Shown here: positions 10,775 to 22,353 of the stretch, piece after piece
Numbering within the stretch: position 1 is the stretch's first letter
Layout: the number at the start of each line of letters is the position of its first letter
Assembly (NCBI RefSeq): GCF_000687475.1
Contig: NC_057316.1
Coordinates: forward strand, 2,728,001 to 2,792,000
Reading direction: 5' to 3'
DNA: 64,000 bases
DNA from: Ustilaginoidea virens
Taxonomy: Eukaryota; Ascomycota; Sordariomycetes; Hypocreales; Clavicipitaceae
Translations under genes and position numbers: made by a program
The notes under the pieces: generated by a model
Seen by the model: the letters and a program-made list of their open reading frames with translations, nothing else
What the model was told of the DNA's origin: nothing
The model's database searches: none

Positions 10775-13384
10775 ATGTCGGCGGGGCCGAAGCAAAGTCG
10801 TGAGGTCTCGTCCTCGACCAATGTTCACGGACCGGCACAGCCAAGCTCATGCCCTCGGAACCTCGCAGCCTTGAGCCGGGACAGCAGTCAAGACAGCGGC
10901 CCAGCCTTCCGCCATGCCGTCTCGTCCCCGGCCCCCAATGATCGTGTACAGGCCAGTTTCACCGAATCTACGCCACTGATCGCGTCGGGTGCTCGCGAAC
11001 GAAGACGGTCGACTGTCCACCCAGGAGTTTGCGAACACGGGACTTTCAGTCCGCGACCCATGAGCCCGGATGAAGCGTTTCCTTTCACAAGCAATGGCAC
11101 TGTACACCAGGATCCTCGAGCCTTGTTCGACAGCTCCTCGGATTCGCAATCATCCTCGGATGACGGCTGGAAGAAATGGTTTGGCGGTAGGATGCGAACA
11201 AAGAAGATGGGTCAAAGCAGAGTGCTTGCCGAGCGGGCTGGCTTCCACGACACGCCGTTGATGTAAGTTTGAGACGCGCAGAGCGTGGCTGCCAAGGAAG
11301 GGGGGGGAGCCTGCATCTCTGACTGTTGAGGACAGGTACTTGGCTTACTACATTCCCTGCCTGAATTGGATGCAGCAGTACAAGTGGGCATATCTGAAGG
11401 GCGATGTGGTGTCGGCCGTCACCATTGCGTCCTTTTACCTTCCCATGGCCCTTTCGCTAGCAGCCAACCTGGCCCACGTCCCTCCGATCCATGGGCTGTA
11501 CTCGTTTGTCTTCAACCCCTTCGTCTATGCGCTACTGGGGTCATGTCCGCAGATGGTTGTCGGCCCCGAGGCTGCCGGATCGCTCCTTGTCGGCACCGTC
11601 GTTCAGCAAAGCGTGGACAGTGGTGGCTCGAGTGAGCACAACGACGTCATCAACGCTCGAATATGCGGCGTGGTTGCCGGCATGGCTGGAGCGATCGTTT
11701 TGATCGCGGGAGTGGCGAGGTTGGGCTTCTTGGACAGCGTCCTGAGCAGACCTTTTCTCAGAGGATTCATCAGTGCCATTGGCTTCGTCATTGCTGTCGA
11801 CCAACTGATCCCCGAGCTTGGCTTGAGCGATCTTGCCGTCCAGCGTGGTGCCAGCCACGGCAGTACCGTCGATAAAATCTACTTTATTGTTGAAAATGTT
11901 GGCGAGATTCATCGCTTGACATTTGCCATTGCCGGCATCAGCTTTCTTGTCATTATGACATTCCGGTAAGTTTTTTTTTTCTTTTTTTTTCTTTTTTTTT
12001 TTCGTGTCGGCTTTCCGTCACTAGGTATACCTACCTACTCGCGTATTTTGCTGACAGAGCGACAGTGAACTGAAGAAGCGGCTAGAATCCCGGTTCCCGT
12101 CAGTCGTCTTCGTCCCGGACCGGTTCCTGGTCGTCGTCGTGTCTGCGATTCTCTGCTGGTATCTACGGTGGGACGAGCAAGGCGTCGAGGTTTTGGGCAG
12201 CGTCAAAGCAGCTACTGGTGGGCTCTTCACCTTCAGGTGGCCATTCAGGCTTTCACACATGAAGCATATCCGGCCTGCCTTGTCGACATCATTTCTCATT
12301 GCCCTTCTCGGCTTCTTCGAATCATCCGTGGCAGCGAAAAGCTTGGGGGGCAATGACTCCATTCAAGGCATCGAGCTGAGTGCGAATCGCGAAATGATTG
12401 CGCTCGGAGTGGCAAACCTCGTGGGCGCGTGCTTTATGAGCTTACCGGCCTTTGGGGGCTACGGCAGAAGCAAGGTGAACAAGACGACTGGCGGCAAAAG
12501 CCCGGTGAGCTCGATGATTTTGAGCCTCATCTCGCTCTTGGCCATCATGTTTATGCTTCCCTACTTTTACTACTTGCCGGTACGTACCCCTGCGCTCGCG
12601 TCGGCTCGAAACAGTGTGCAACTACCTACCTACTAGCGTTGGCGGGAGCTAACCCATTTCAAAGAAGCCCGTCTTGTCGTCGATGATCTCTGTCGTGGCA
12701 TACTCGCTGATAGAAGAAGCACCCCACGACATTGCTTTTTTCCTCGGCATCAGGGGCTGGACAGAACTCGGCCTCATGGCCATCATCTTCCTGTCTACAA
12801 TCTTCTACTCGCTCACGCTGGGCATGGCCCTGGGCGTCGGCATCTCCATCTTGCTGGTCGTCAAGCACAGCACAAGACCGCGCATCCAGATCCTCGGACG
12901 CATCCCGGGCACCAACCGCTTCGAAAACGCCGAAGGCGGCAACGCCAGCCTCGAGTTCATCGAGGGCTGTCTGATTGTCAAGATTCCAGAGCCTCTTACC
13001 TTTGCCAACACGGGCGAGTTGAAGGCCCGGTTACGGCGTCTGGAGCTGTACGGGACGTCGGCGGCGCACCCAGCCCTTCCCCGGCTCCGAAGCCAAGAAG
13101 CCAACCGGAACATCATCTTCGACATTCACGGCGTCACGTCCATGGATGGGTCGGGCACTCAGGTGCTCGAGGAGATTGTGCGCAGCTACCGGGATCGCGG
13201 GGTGCGCATCTTCTTCTCGCGCGGACCCGGTCGGCCGGACCATCCGCTTTGGCTGCTGATGGAGCGGAGCGGCATCGTGGCGCTGTGCGGCGGCCGGTCG
13301 CATTTTGTCATGGACGTGGAGGAGGCGCTGAGGTGGACCGAGTACGAGGACAGCGTGGGTGTTGGAAGCGGCGGCAGCAGCTGA
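10775..13384 (+). CDS. SulP (SLC26) family sulfate/anion transporter with STAS domain
   Basis: Multipass membrane anion transporter. Four exons: 10775-11262, 11336-11965, 12066-12579 and 12665-13384, with introns of 73, 100 and 85 nt carrying CTGAC/CTAAC-type branch sites; total 783 residues. The first ~160 residues form a Ser-rich hydrophilic leader containing STPLIAS, probably cytosolic. The SulP core begins YLAYYIPCLNWMQQYKWAYL and continues with GDVVSAVTIASFYLPMALS and repeated hydrophobic helices. The family signature ANREMIALGVANLVGACF...PAFGGYGRSKVNKTTGGK is in exon 3. The STAS domain occupies about residues 640-770 and includes FDIHGVTSMDGSGTQVLEE. The long N-terminal leader and fungal context suggest an intracellular-membrane SulP of the YPR003C/Vsb1 kind, not a plasma-membrane sulfate permease, but this is inference. 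The start is ATG 10775; upstream frame has only a TTG. Confidence 0.88.
11971..12002 (+). repeat. Polypyrimidine (T9-10 C) tract inside intron 2 of the SulP gene
   Basis: Three runs of nine to ten T separated by single C residues immediately follow the 5' splice site of the second intron. Unusually T-rich for a short fungal intron. Confidence 0.85.
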
Positions 13385-13807
13385 GCATCCAGTCCTCAAA
13401 AGGCAGAAGATGTGTGTCGAGATTCAGCGCATGGCACGGCGCATTCTGATGAATTTCCAGATACCAAGAGGAGAGGGAAGCATGGAGGAGGAGCGTGGAC
13501 TTTAGAATACACCAGACCCCCCCATGGTCGACTTTCTGAAGCCGATATCGGCGTGGTCTGACCTCGTTCAATTGACCAAACTTTGAAAATCCTTCATCCC
13601 GCCCCCCCTGTACTTCGCAACACCGGTCCCCACATGCACAAAGGGTCCCGCCACCCACTAAACGCCCCCATGCAAATGGCCAGAGTAGCAAAGCAAGGGA
13701 CGAAAAGAAAAGTGTTCACCCCCCAGACCCTTTAAAATTTGATTATACCAAGTCTCTGCCAAGTCCCAAGCCGGATCTCGGGAAGGCGACTCTGTTCGTT
13801 TCATCCG
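13385..13807. other. Intergenic, SulP 3' side and tRNA upstream region
   Basis: No gene recognised. Contains C-rich runs near 13517-13522 and 13601-13608, and probably the transporter 3' UTR. Confidence 0.45.
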
Positions 13808-13893
13808 GCCCGGTTAGCTCAATCGGTAGAGCGTGAGACTCTTAAGGGGTACACGAAATCTCAAGGTTGCGGGTTCGACCCCCGCATCGGGCT
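13808..13893 (+). tRNA. tRNA-Lys (CUU) with 13-nt intron
   Basis: Cloverleaf built by hand. The acceptor stem GCCCGGT pairs with ATCGGGC. The D arm is TAGCTCAATCGGTAGAGC. The anticodon stem TGAGA/TCTCA holds loop CTCTTAA with anticodon CTT (13841-13843). The T arm has GCGGG-TTCGACC-CCCGC. A 13-nt intron lies at about 13845-13857, one base 3' of the anticodon, the canonical nuclear position. A and B boxes are intact, and a short T run (13893-13896) follows as a possible Pol III terminator. Confidence 0.95.
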
Positions 13894-14418
13894 TTTCCTA
13901 TATAAATGATTGAGAGGCGGTCCGGTTGGGGTTCCTTTTTTTTTTTTTTTTGCACGAGATGCATGTTGGCAACCGTTGCTGGCGAGGTGTTAATTGTTTT
14001 TTGTTCTCCTGGTTAGCATTTTCTTTTTGCTCCGTTCTAATGGCCAAGAGATGACGAGTCTGTACATTGGGAAATTCCTTGTCTTGATCCGGGGCCAAAA
14101 CTCCATGCTCCCCGGGAATAACACAAGATTAGATACTGCAATTACAGGAGAAGTAAAAAGCAAAAAGAAGATACGAGGCCCGCCGTATCAGATTACGGGC
14201 GTGTGATATCATGTTCGGAACCATATCGCCATTATGACGTATCAGTCGCGGGCTTCGTGAAATAAAAAGAGGACTGCGCTGGCCGATGCCACAGAGAGAT
14301 CTTGGTAAGTGATGGGTCAAAATAAAGCTTGATTAGAACCAGAATTCGTTTGGATGGCCAAAAAAATCTGGCTCATCAGTCGATCAGAAGCCTACCGTTG
14401 CACCAACTAGCCTTCAGA
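13894..14418. other. Intergenic, tRNA to hydrophilic-protein gene
   Basis: Holds a T tract of about 16 at 13936-13951. The rest is presumably the promoter and 5' UTR of the next gene. No other feature seen. Confidence 0.45.
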
Positions 14419-15087
14419 ATGACGGATTACGACGCAATCGCGAGACAGGCCGAGGCCGACCTCAACACTTACCAGTCCAAGACGGGCAACGCACGGCCTC
14501 AGGGCCTTGACGACGCCGGTGTCAACTCGTTTGCCGAGAAGAAGTTTGATTCTGCCCGGGTGATCTATGGTGAAGAGCTCAGCGCGAACCAGGGTTACAG
14601 CAAGCGCATTCCTCCCAGCCAAGACGGCTTTCTTGACGACAGAGGCCGGTAAGTAGAACATCCTTGTCCGGTGGCACATGTTGAAGCACGTCGTAGTTTT
14701 CTTCCCCTTTCTGTCTTTTCTTTTTTTCTTTCGCTGGCGAGCATGAGACTAAAGGAAGCGAATAAATCAAGTCAAACAAGAGGAGACCATTTCCGGGGAC
14801 AAGGGGACCCAATGGACAAGCTACAGGCCTCGTACAAGGATCCAACCGGGCAGGATGACAGTTCCAAAAAGCATCGTCATGTGGATTCCGCTGACATTGC
14901 CAACATGGGACAAGAAGCGTCGCGGTCAAATGTCGGGGCAAATCCCGCTGGAGTTGGCGGATCGAGGTTCAAGGGTGACGAATATTACACTCCCGAGAGC
15001 GTGCCAGACAGTATTTCCGCAGAGGGATGGGTGGCCCCCGATAGTGTGGTGCAGGGTAGTAAAGAGGCCGAGAGCATTCGAAAGTGA
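14419..15087 (+). CDS. Small hydrophilic conserved fungal protein of unknown function
   Basis: Two exons, 14419-14648 and 14781-15087, with a 132-nt GTAAGT...AAG intron; 178 residues. The joined junction reads DDRGR then GDHFRGQGDP. Composition is strongly hydrophilic and disorder-like, rich in Asp, Glu, Ser, Gly and Lys, with no signal peptide, membrane segment or Cys. It starts MTDYDAIARQAEADLNTYQ and has short motifs such as GLDDAGVNSF, SADIANMGQEASRSN and GDEYYTPESVP. The pattern recalls small stress- or LEA-like proteins of filamentous ascomycetes, but I do not recognise a named family, so the function is unknown. The in-frame extension upstream of 14419 has no ATG. Confidence 0.75.
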
Positions 15088-15576
15088 AAGCTTTACCGCG
15101 TTTTGACTGATATTTCATCATGCTTTTTGTCTCCTAAAGAACATTGAAACTTTTGTGGTGGAAGAAATTGATCTATCCGGGTTAAAAAATAGGTACGCAA
15201 CATTTGACCCTACCAGATGCTACATATATACAAGTACCGGACAGCTGTCAGGCTAGTGGCCAGCTGCATGTCCCAGTCACAACCCCGTGCTGTCAGTGCC
15301 TGCCGCCTGGGGCCGTCCTGTATCCCTGCCCCAACGGGGCACGTCAACGTCTGCCATGCAATGCAGCCTTGCGCGTTGCCCATTTTGAATTGTGTTAAAC
15401 TCAACTTGTTCCGACTCTAATCCAACATCAGCAGCAGCATTCACTCCGCCAACTTACCACTGTTCACGACCCTTTTTTCTAATCCCCGCGGCCATCTCGC
15501 GCCAATCCGCCCCAGCTCGCCCGTTGTTGCGAGCAATGTCCGCACTGTTGACCGTCTCCTCCCAGCCGACGTCGCC
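15088..15576. other. Intergenic, upstream of the CLN3-like gene
   Basis: Probably the 3' UTR of the hydrophilic-protein gene and the promoter and 5' UTR of the CLN3-like gene. No coding frame with features. Confidence 0.45.
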
Positions 15577-17081
15577 ATGACCAGCCGTGCCACTTCCTTA
15601 TCCTCATCTGGGCTGCTGCCGCCGTTGCCTGGGACCCCAGCCTCGTCTTGGTCGGCTTATCAGGCCAGAATATCCAGCTTGCTCAAGCATGCGGAGATAC
15701 GGGTCGTCGTCGCCTTTTGGCTGCTTGGTGCGCATACCATCTTTTGACGCCCCCCTGCCTCTCCTCTCCGCTGCGCTTGCATCAAACAAGTCAAACCAAA
15801 AGGCCTGTCTAGGGAAGCTTTTTCTGACAACCACCCACAGGACTCATCAACAACGTGCTGTACGTAATCATACTTTCTGCAGCCCAGGACCTCGTTGGAT
15901 CTTCTGTACCCAAGGGTGTCGTGCTGCTCGCGGACGTCTTGCCATCCTTCCTCACCAAGCTATTCGTGCCGTATTTCATCCATCGCGTTCCCTACCGACT
16001 GAGGGTCCTCGTTTTTATCGCCCTGTCGGCTTTTGGCATGCTCATGGTTGCCTTGACGCCCCCGTCAGAGTCGGTTTCCGTCAAGATGGTTGGTGTTGTT
16101 CTCGCCAGTCTCAGCAGCGGCGGCGGCGAACTGAGCTTCCTCGGCCTGTCTCACTATTACGGCCACATCAGTTTAGTTGGATGGGGGTCGGGAACAGGGG
16201 CTGCCGGCCTGGTTGGCGCTGGCCTCTTTGTTGTCTTGACGGATTGGTGCAAATTCAGCGTCCGCGATAGCTTGCTCTTGTCGGCGTGCCTGCCTGCCTT
16301 GATGTTTGTGAGCTTCTTCTTCATCTTGCCCCAAGGCCCGCTGCACGCATTGCAGCACCACAAGGATTACGATTACGCGACTGTTCCCGATAGCGATGCC
16401 CACGACGACCAGCTGGAGCATGTGCCGCAGGGAGCAGTCTCGTCCTCGCTGCTGGCACCAGCATCCTCGCTTGTGCACCCTGCGTGCTCGGCGCATCCGG
16501 GCGACGCACCCTCGCTGAAGAAGAATCTGCAGCGGGCCAAATCACTCTTCATTCCGTACATGGCTCCTCTGCTGTTGGTATATGTTGCAGAGTACACCAT
16601 CAACCAAGGCGTTTCCCCAACACTGCTTTTCCCCCTCGAGTCCTCTCCGTTTGACGAATTCCGTGGCTTTTATCCCTTTTATGGCTTTTTGTACCAGCTG
16701 GGAGTCTTCATTTCGAGATCTTCCACGCCCTTCTTCCGTATCCATAACCTGTACGCTCCATCCCTCCTGCAAGTCGGCAATCTGGCTCTGCTCATTCTAC
16801 AGAGTCTGTACTTTTTCATCCCATCGGTTTATGTCGTCTTCATCGTCATATTCTGGGAAGGGTTGCTCGGCGGTGCAGTATACGTCAATTGCTTCGCCGA
16901 GATTATGGAAAATATTCCTGCGAGTGAACGCGAGTTTAGCCTGAGTGCTACCACGGTCAGCGACAGCGGAGGAATCTGCATTGCTGCCGTTCTAAGCATA
17001 CTCATAGAGCCGACATTGTGCGCGTATCAAGTTGCCCACGGCCGGGATTGGTGTCGAAGAATCGAGGCGCAACGTGGTTGA
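15577..17081 (+). CDS. btn1: CLN3/battenin (Btn1) vacuolar membrane protein
   Basis: Fungal orthologue of the lysosomal/vacuolar membrane protein CLN3, linked in yeast to vacuolar pH and basic amino-acid homeostasis. Two exons: 15577-15727 and 15841-17081, with a 113-nt intron containing CTGAC near its 3' end; 463 residues. Exon 1 ends in VVVAFWLLG and joins exon 2 as [19 protein letters not shown], the first conserved CLN3 membrane segment. Further family landmarks are [29 protein letters not shown] and [11 protein letters not shown]. Near the end come [27 protein letters not shown] and [12 protein letters not shown] hydrophilic loop of about 75 residues after [11 protein letters not shown] separates two groups of helices. 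The length is normal for the family. Confidence 0.92.
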
Positions 17082-20027
17082 TGCTCATCATATTGCCACG
17101 TTGGCACAATATAGAAAATATAGTGTCTTTTTGGGAGCCCTTGACCCAGGACATCCATGTCATATCTTTCGAGAACCTCCCGCGAAAGTGGCAACCTTGG
17201 TCTCTGCGAGACGAATGGCTTGGATCTTTCATGGAAAAAGGCGTCGAAGTAGGATTCGTTTACAGTTCCGACACGCGGCCACTGCCATTGGCAGTTCCTT
17301 TCCGCACTGGAGCTGTGTCCAAGTCGTCCGCCAATTTCATCTACACAAACTCTTGAGCACCACGTCTATCTCTCACTCCGCATCGGCTCAGACATACACC
17401 AGCAGCTTAACAATCCATCCTCGTCCAAACCCTGATCCGCCAACTGGCATTTTCAAAAGGCAGCCCGAGCTATCACCCCATTTAGCCACCGTTGCTCTCC
17501 TACCACCCCCGCTCTAGCTCTGCACCAAACGCAAAATCGAGAGCCTTGACCACACTCACATGCAAGGAAAAGTGTTCGGGATCGGCTTCAGGCGCTTGAT
17601 TTCAATGAGAATTCGGATTGGGTTGATTAGTCGAGGACCTGGCTTATTACTGAAGCATTGTATCCCCGTCGGAAAATCCCCGTCGCCCAGATGAGCGGCT
17701 TTATCGAGAGAGAACCACATCTTCCCTTGGGATTGGTTGTTGAAATGACCCAGACCGTGACACATCCTGGCGTTCTTCAAATTATGAGAAGCGCAGCAAG
17801 TTGAGAAACATTCCTCTAACAACGAGCGCGTCCGCAGTTTCTTGGTGGCTGAGCGGTGTTTGCAAAGCACACTGCAAGTTCTCTGCGGCGGCCTGATTTT
17901 GTCGACGGAATCCGCTGGGCTCTGAAAACAGACGAATTTCTACATTTCACGTTTTGGAATACTGTGTATATCCTCATTCTGTGATTCACGTCGCCTACCT
18001 AATGTGATGGATCAGACTTTTCCCATCGGGCAAGGCTACGAGCCTGCAAATCATTCTACATGGTACATTAAGGCGCGACATGCCACGGCGCTAAGAGACA
18101 TAGGATCTTCTCATCTCTAAATGGCTAGAAATGCGTGCCAGCTATAAATAGACGGCACCTGCAGACAATTCGTGATGCTTATATAAAAAAGCGGTTAGAT
18201 GAATAAATGTGACATGGGCAACATTCGCTAGATGGCGCGGGGGCTCGGCAATGGCAGATTCTGCTGGCACTGCAGACACGTCGCACTGCAATACTTGAGT
18301 CTGCAAATTCTTGTCCTGCAGTACTTTGGCAAGTGTGTTGGCGAGCGTGGCTTAGGGCTGTATTTGTCCAGACCAAGGCGATGCAGGGAGAGCTTTTTTC
18401 ATGTAACTATCCCGGTTCCGATATCAAGAGATGTTGATCATCAAGTCTAGCGAAGAGCGAATTCAAGACCTTGCAGTCTTCCTAAGATGCCAAGAGGGCC
18501 CACGTCAACCGCTGAAGAAGCTGTTTCTTGATGCAGCCAGTGGAGCGCAAAAAGTCGAGTGGCAATATGCTAAAGGCCGAGAGATAAGATCGGAGCCTGG
18601 ACTCCTTTTTTTTTTTTTTTTTTCCACCTTGAAAACCATCTCTATATTGACAAGGAATGACATGTAGTAGTGAGGCTTTACGCTGTGGCGGTTGGGGTTC
18701 GCGCGCAACGGCAGTTGATGAGCTTTCGTAACCATCGTTTCCCGACTCCTTCTCCGCTTAGCAGGCTGACGTAGTCGGTGGACCTTGGCTTGAGCGGCTT
18801 GAAACGATGGCGCTACGCTAGGGCCGCCAGGACACGCGTCCTACCATTATTCATTTCATTGTATTGTACTCGACTCCGGAGCGCCACTGTGGCCGATCGG
18901 TCTCTGGTTGCCGTGCCGTGCCGTCTTTGAGACTTAGGCTTCTGGGTACGGGGCCTCCAAGGCAAAGGCTGGATGTCTCGGTGTCGGGGGTTTGAACTAA
19001 ACTTTTCGCAGCGATGGAAAGCTCTGACAGTTGTCTGCATCTAGTAGCTAGTAGGATGGAAGTGGTGGATTGCTGGACATGTTTTGCTCAACTTCTTTGC
19101 CTGCTAGGAACTCCATGCCATGCTGTTGGCTGCGTCGAGCGGCTTGCTGCTGAGTGTCTTGGCAAAACCTGCACTGCGTTGGAGATTATCCTTTCAGGGC
19201 GAGTGTCCATCGTCATGTCGATTTTTGTCGATTTTCGGACTTTGACGGGCACCACTGGTGCTTGATCTACCTTCTCCGTGCTCCTCGTCTTGTTGTGTGC
19301 CTGTGGTGGTCACGGACTTTGTTTCTGTCTCTCCTTCCTTCCCCCAGCCCTTCGCTGAATCAGCACCTTCCCCCATATCACACCCCCCCCCTCCTTTCTA
19401 AGCTCCCAGAGCTCCCCTTGCTTTGCTTTGCTTTGCTTTTCTATTAACCTCTTTCTGCTTTCTTTTGCTGCAGACGTCAAACGCCAATTCTTGTTTCCCC
19501 TTCCAAGGCATACTCCGGAAAAGGCCCCTGCGAGGTCTTGGGAGGCTTCTCTTCTTGATCGCCGCCAAGTTTTCCTCTGGCCACCGTGCATCTTGCCTTT
19601 GAAAAGAAAACGCCCCAAGGAAACGCCCCAAGGAAACGCCCCAAGGAAACGCCCCCTCCAACCCCACAGCCCCAACTGCCAAACATCCGGTTCTCCTCAT
19701 GACTAACTAGTCTAAACGTCCTTCTCTTTTGAGCATATCCCGCTGGGGTTCTCTCCACGTGGTTGGCCAAGCCAGCCCGTGCCGCGCATCGTCTGCCACT
19801 CTAGTGGGCGCTTGGGGCAGTGGCCACCACCAGCCGAGGCGCCACGACGGCAACTGCAATCCGGCCCTGGCAGGTTCGACAACGTCAGCAGTATCCGCTG
19901 GCTTGTCACCTCCCGAGACGTCGCAACCAAGGTGACGATAAGAGCACGCGCTCGCGCTCCGCCACCCGATATCGTTTCATATTCTGCAGGTCGAGACGCC
20001 GTCTTGCTGCGCAGACATTGCTTCAAG
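17082..20027. other. Long intergenic region (2.9 kb)
   Basis: No supported gene on either strand. Contains a T tract at about 18606-18621, a pyrimidine-rich stretch (19318-19460) with CTTTG repeats near 19416-19440, and the 13-bp repeats listed separately. The right half is probably the promoter and 5' UTR of the glycosyltransferase gene. A short or non-coding transcript cannot be ruled out. Confidence 0.45.
19611..19655 (+). repeat. 13-bp tandem repeat (CGCCCCAAGGAAA), about 3.5 copies
   Basis: Three perfect units followed by CGCCCC, about 370 bp upstream of the glycosyltransferase start codon. The unit is not a multiple of three, so it is unlikely to be coding. Confidence 0.9.
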
Positions 20028-21409
20028 ATGCTGGCCAATTCAGCACGGTCGACCAAGGGAATGGCAATACTCGCAGCATCCACCTTTTTCGTCATGGCGT
20101 TTGTTGGCCTAGTTTTCCGTCATCTCGAATTGTGGGATTTCCCGGTCAGGTACGCGAATGAGACATGAATCCCGTTTCTTGTTCACCCATTCGAGCTTAC
20201 TGGACTAACAAGTATCGTGCCTCGGCCTCTGACAGACCGCAACCTCCGTCTTCTCCTGACTTCTCGCCTCATGTGGCTGAACCCGCAGGCGCTTCACAAC
20301 CCGTCCGGCCTTTCAATTCAAGCAGACCAACCGCTCTTGCGAATGATGATGTGCTGCGAAGCTTTTTCCTCAAAAATCTGCACAAACCTGTTGTGTCACC
20401 GGCGGATACTACTTTCAAACCGTACGACGCGTTCGAGTGGCAGCTTCCCGAGAAAGCCCACTGGCAGCAACCCATGGGTGAGAATCTCTGCATAATTGAT
20501 CTCGACAATCGCCAGTTCAACCAGTCGGGCGAGCTCTACGGACCAGACGTCATGTCTTGGGACAGTCCCAAAGGCGTCCACGGCTTATCACTAGGCTTGC
20601 TGAACCACTATGTATATGGTATGCACATGACAAAACAAGGTCAACTCCTGCCAAGAGCGTCATGGGACAAGGTGACACTAATTGCTTGAAACGCAGCTCG
20701 CATTCACGGATACAAGTATTACTACATCAACGTTGTTGACCCTGGTGATCGGCGCGCGTCCTGGAAGAAGCCACGCGTCATATCCAAAATCCTCCGGGAG
20801 CACGACGTTTGCATCTATCTCGATTCCGATGCCATTTTCAACAATCTAGACCTACCATTCGAGTGGCTGCTGAATTACTGGAAGTTGTATCCCGACAATA
20901 ACTCTGTGGCTCTCGCTCTGGATCCTGAGAGTCAATATAACCAGGATCGATTTGGCAAAACATACCTCAACACGGGCTTCATCATCTCGCAAAACAACCC
21001 AACCACGTATGACATCATGGATGCTTGGAATCGATGTCCCGACGACGACGGCCCTTATCCAGGCTGCAAGGATTTCCGTCTGAACTGGCCAGGGCAGCCG
21101 ACCGACCAAGGCGGCTTCGGCACATATGTCAGATACAACTTTACTCAGCATATTCGAGAACTTCCCTGCGACGAAGCCAATGGATTCCCCCAGACGAAAT
21201 CTGGTTGCAATGGCATCTTTATCCGTCACTTGTGGACTGGAAAGGATAACCAGATCAAGATTGAAGTTGGTCAGCAGCTGCCAGGGCCGTATCTCCAACT
21301 GTTCCATGAGCAGTACCTGAAGGAAAAGCCTACCTTCTTCATTGAAGAAGCTGATCTGCTCGCCAACGGCCCCTCGCAGGCGCTGAGGGGGAAAACAGCT
21401 TTACCATGA
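20028..21409 (+). CDS. Putative type II membrane GT-A glycosyltransferase
   Basis: Likely Golgi glycosyltransferase. Three exons: 20028-20149, 20236-20618 and 20697-21409; introns of 86 and 78 nt with ACTAAC/ACTAAT branch-like sites; 405 residues. A short basic N-terminus precedes one membrane anchor (about residues 12-30), as in type II Golgi enzymes, then a Pro/Ser-rich stem. The catalytic part includes a DxD motif, YLDSDAIF (DSD at about 211-213), followed by YLNTGFIISQNN and later DQGGFGTYVRYNF. The arrangement resembles GT34-like or related nucleotide-diphospho-sugar transferases, but I cannot place it in a family with confidence. For intron 1 the 3' splice site at 20235 is chosen because the nearer AAG site shifts the frame. 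Confidence 0.8.
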
Positions 21410-22353
21410 GCCAGGAGTTTCTTGGAAGCAAAAAAAAAGAAAAAAAAATGGTGCGAGACTGATCTCGCGAATCCGTTACCTCAACCAGGATTTTCATGCT
21501 GTACGATATAAGCCGACTACGATTTTTTTTTCTTCGTTTCCTCACACATATTGATATTAGCGCATTGCCTCTTTTTTTTCTCCCTTTCCTCATCTTTTCA
21601 TGCGGCCGTCATTGTTTGCGGTTTCCTTATTTTCCTTTGCCCATTCCCTCAGCTGCGCATTTTGTCCATGTCGTTCGATCATTAGTTGCTGGGGCAAAAA
21701 AAGAAAGGGGAGAGGTTCTACGAAGCATAGGCCGGTCTAAAGGGGGCACTACTATACGCAGAGGCGTTTGAATAAACGGGTGTTTTGTTCAGGGCAAGGG
21801 AAAATCTTCTGCGTAATACTCTGAGCATACAGGGGCTGGGAAAATCACAACTTCCCCCAAGCAGAAAGAGCCTGGGCATAGCAGTACTGAGATTGGGGAC
21901 TCTTTTGGGTATCGTCGAAAGTAATAGATTATAGACCAGACCACGTTGGGAGCCTATCTTTGGCTTGTGAGTTTTTTTTTTTTGCAAGTTTCAAACGACG
22001 TCGAGACATGCAGATGCATGAGTGTATCCTGTTCGAGCGAAGCCACGGTCGCCGTGCTGCTTTGGCAATGGCAGAACGTTGCTCGTCTCTACCTGGACGG
22101 CGGGTTAGTCTTGTTGTCAGGCTGCCTTTACGCTGGAACTCTCGTGGCCATGTTATAAGCCGCTCTTGTGGACGAGTTGGATGCCATGGCGCCAGGCAGC
22201 AGGCGCCAGGCGCCAACCTGTCCGAAGCTCAACGAGAACAAGGACAAGGACAAGTGTCTCCATTCAACGTAGGGGGGGGGGGGGGGGGGGGGGGGCGATT
22301 GTCTTGTTGAGCAGACGAAAAAGCAGGGGCGTTGGGTTTGAACAAGCGCAGGG
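21410..22353. other. Intergenic, convergent 3' ends; contains a G24 run
   Basis: Lies between the converging glycosyltransferase (+) and metallo-hydrolase (-) genes. T-rich stretches near 21523-21600 could hold polyadenylation signals. An uninterrupted run of about 24 G lies at 22272-22295. No gene seen. Confidence 0.5.
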
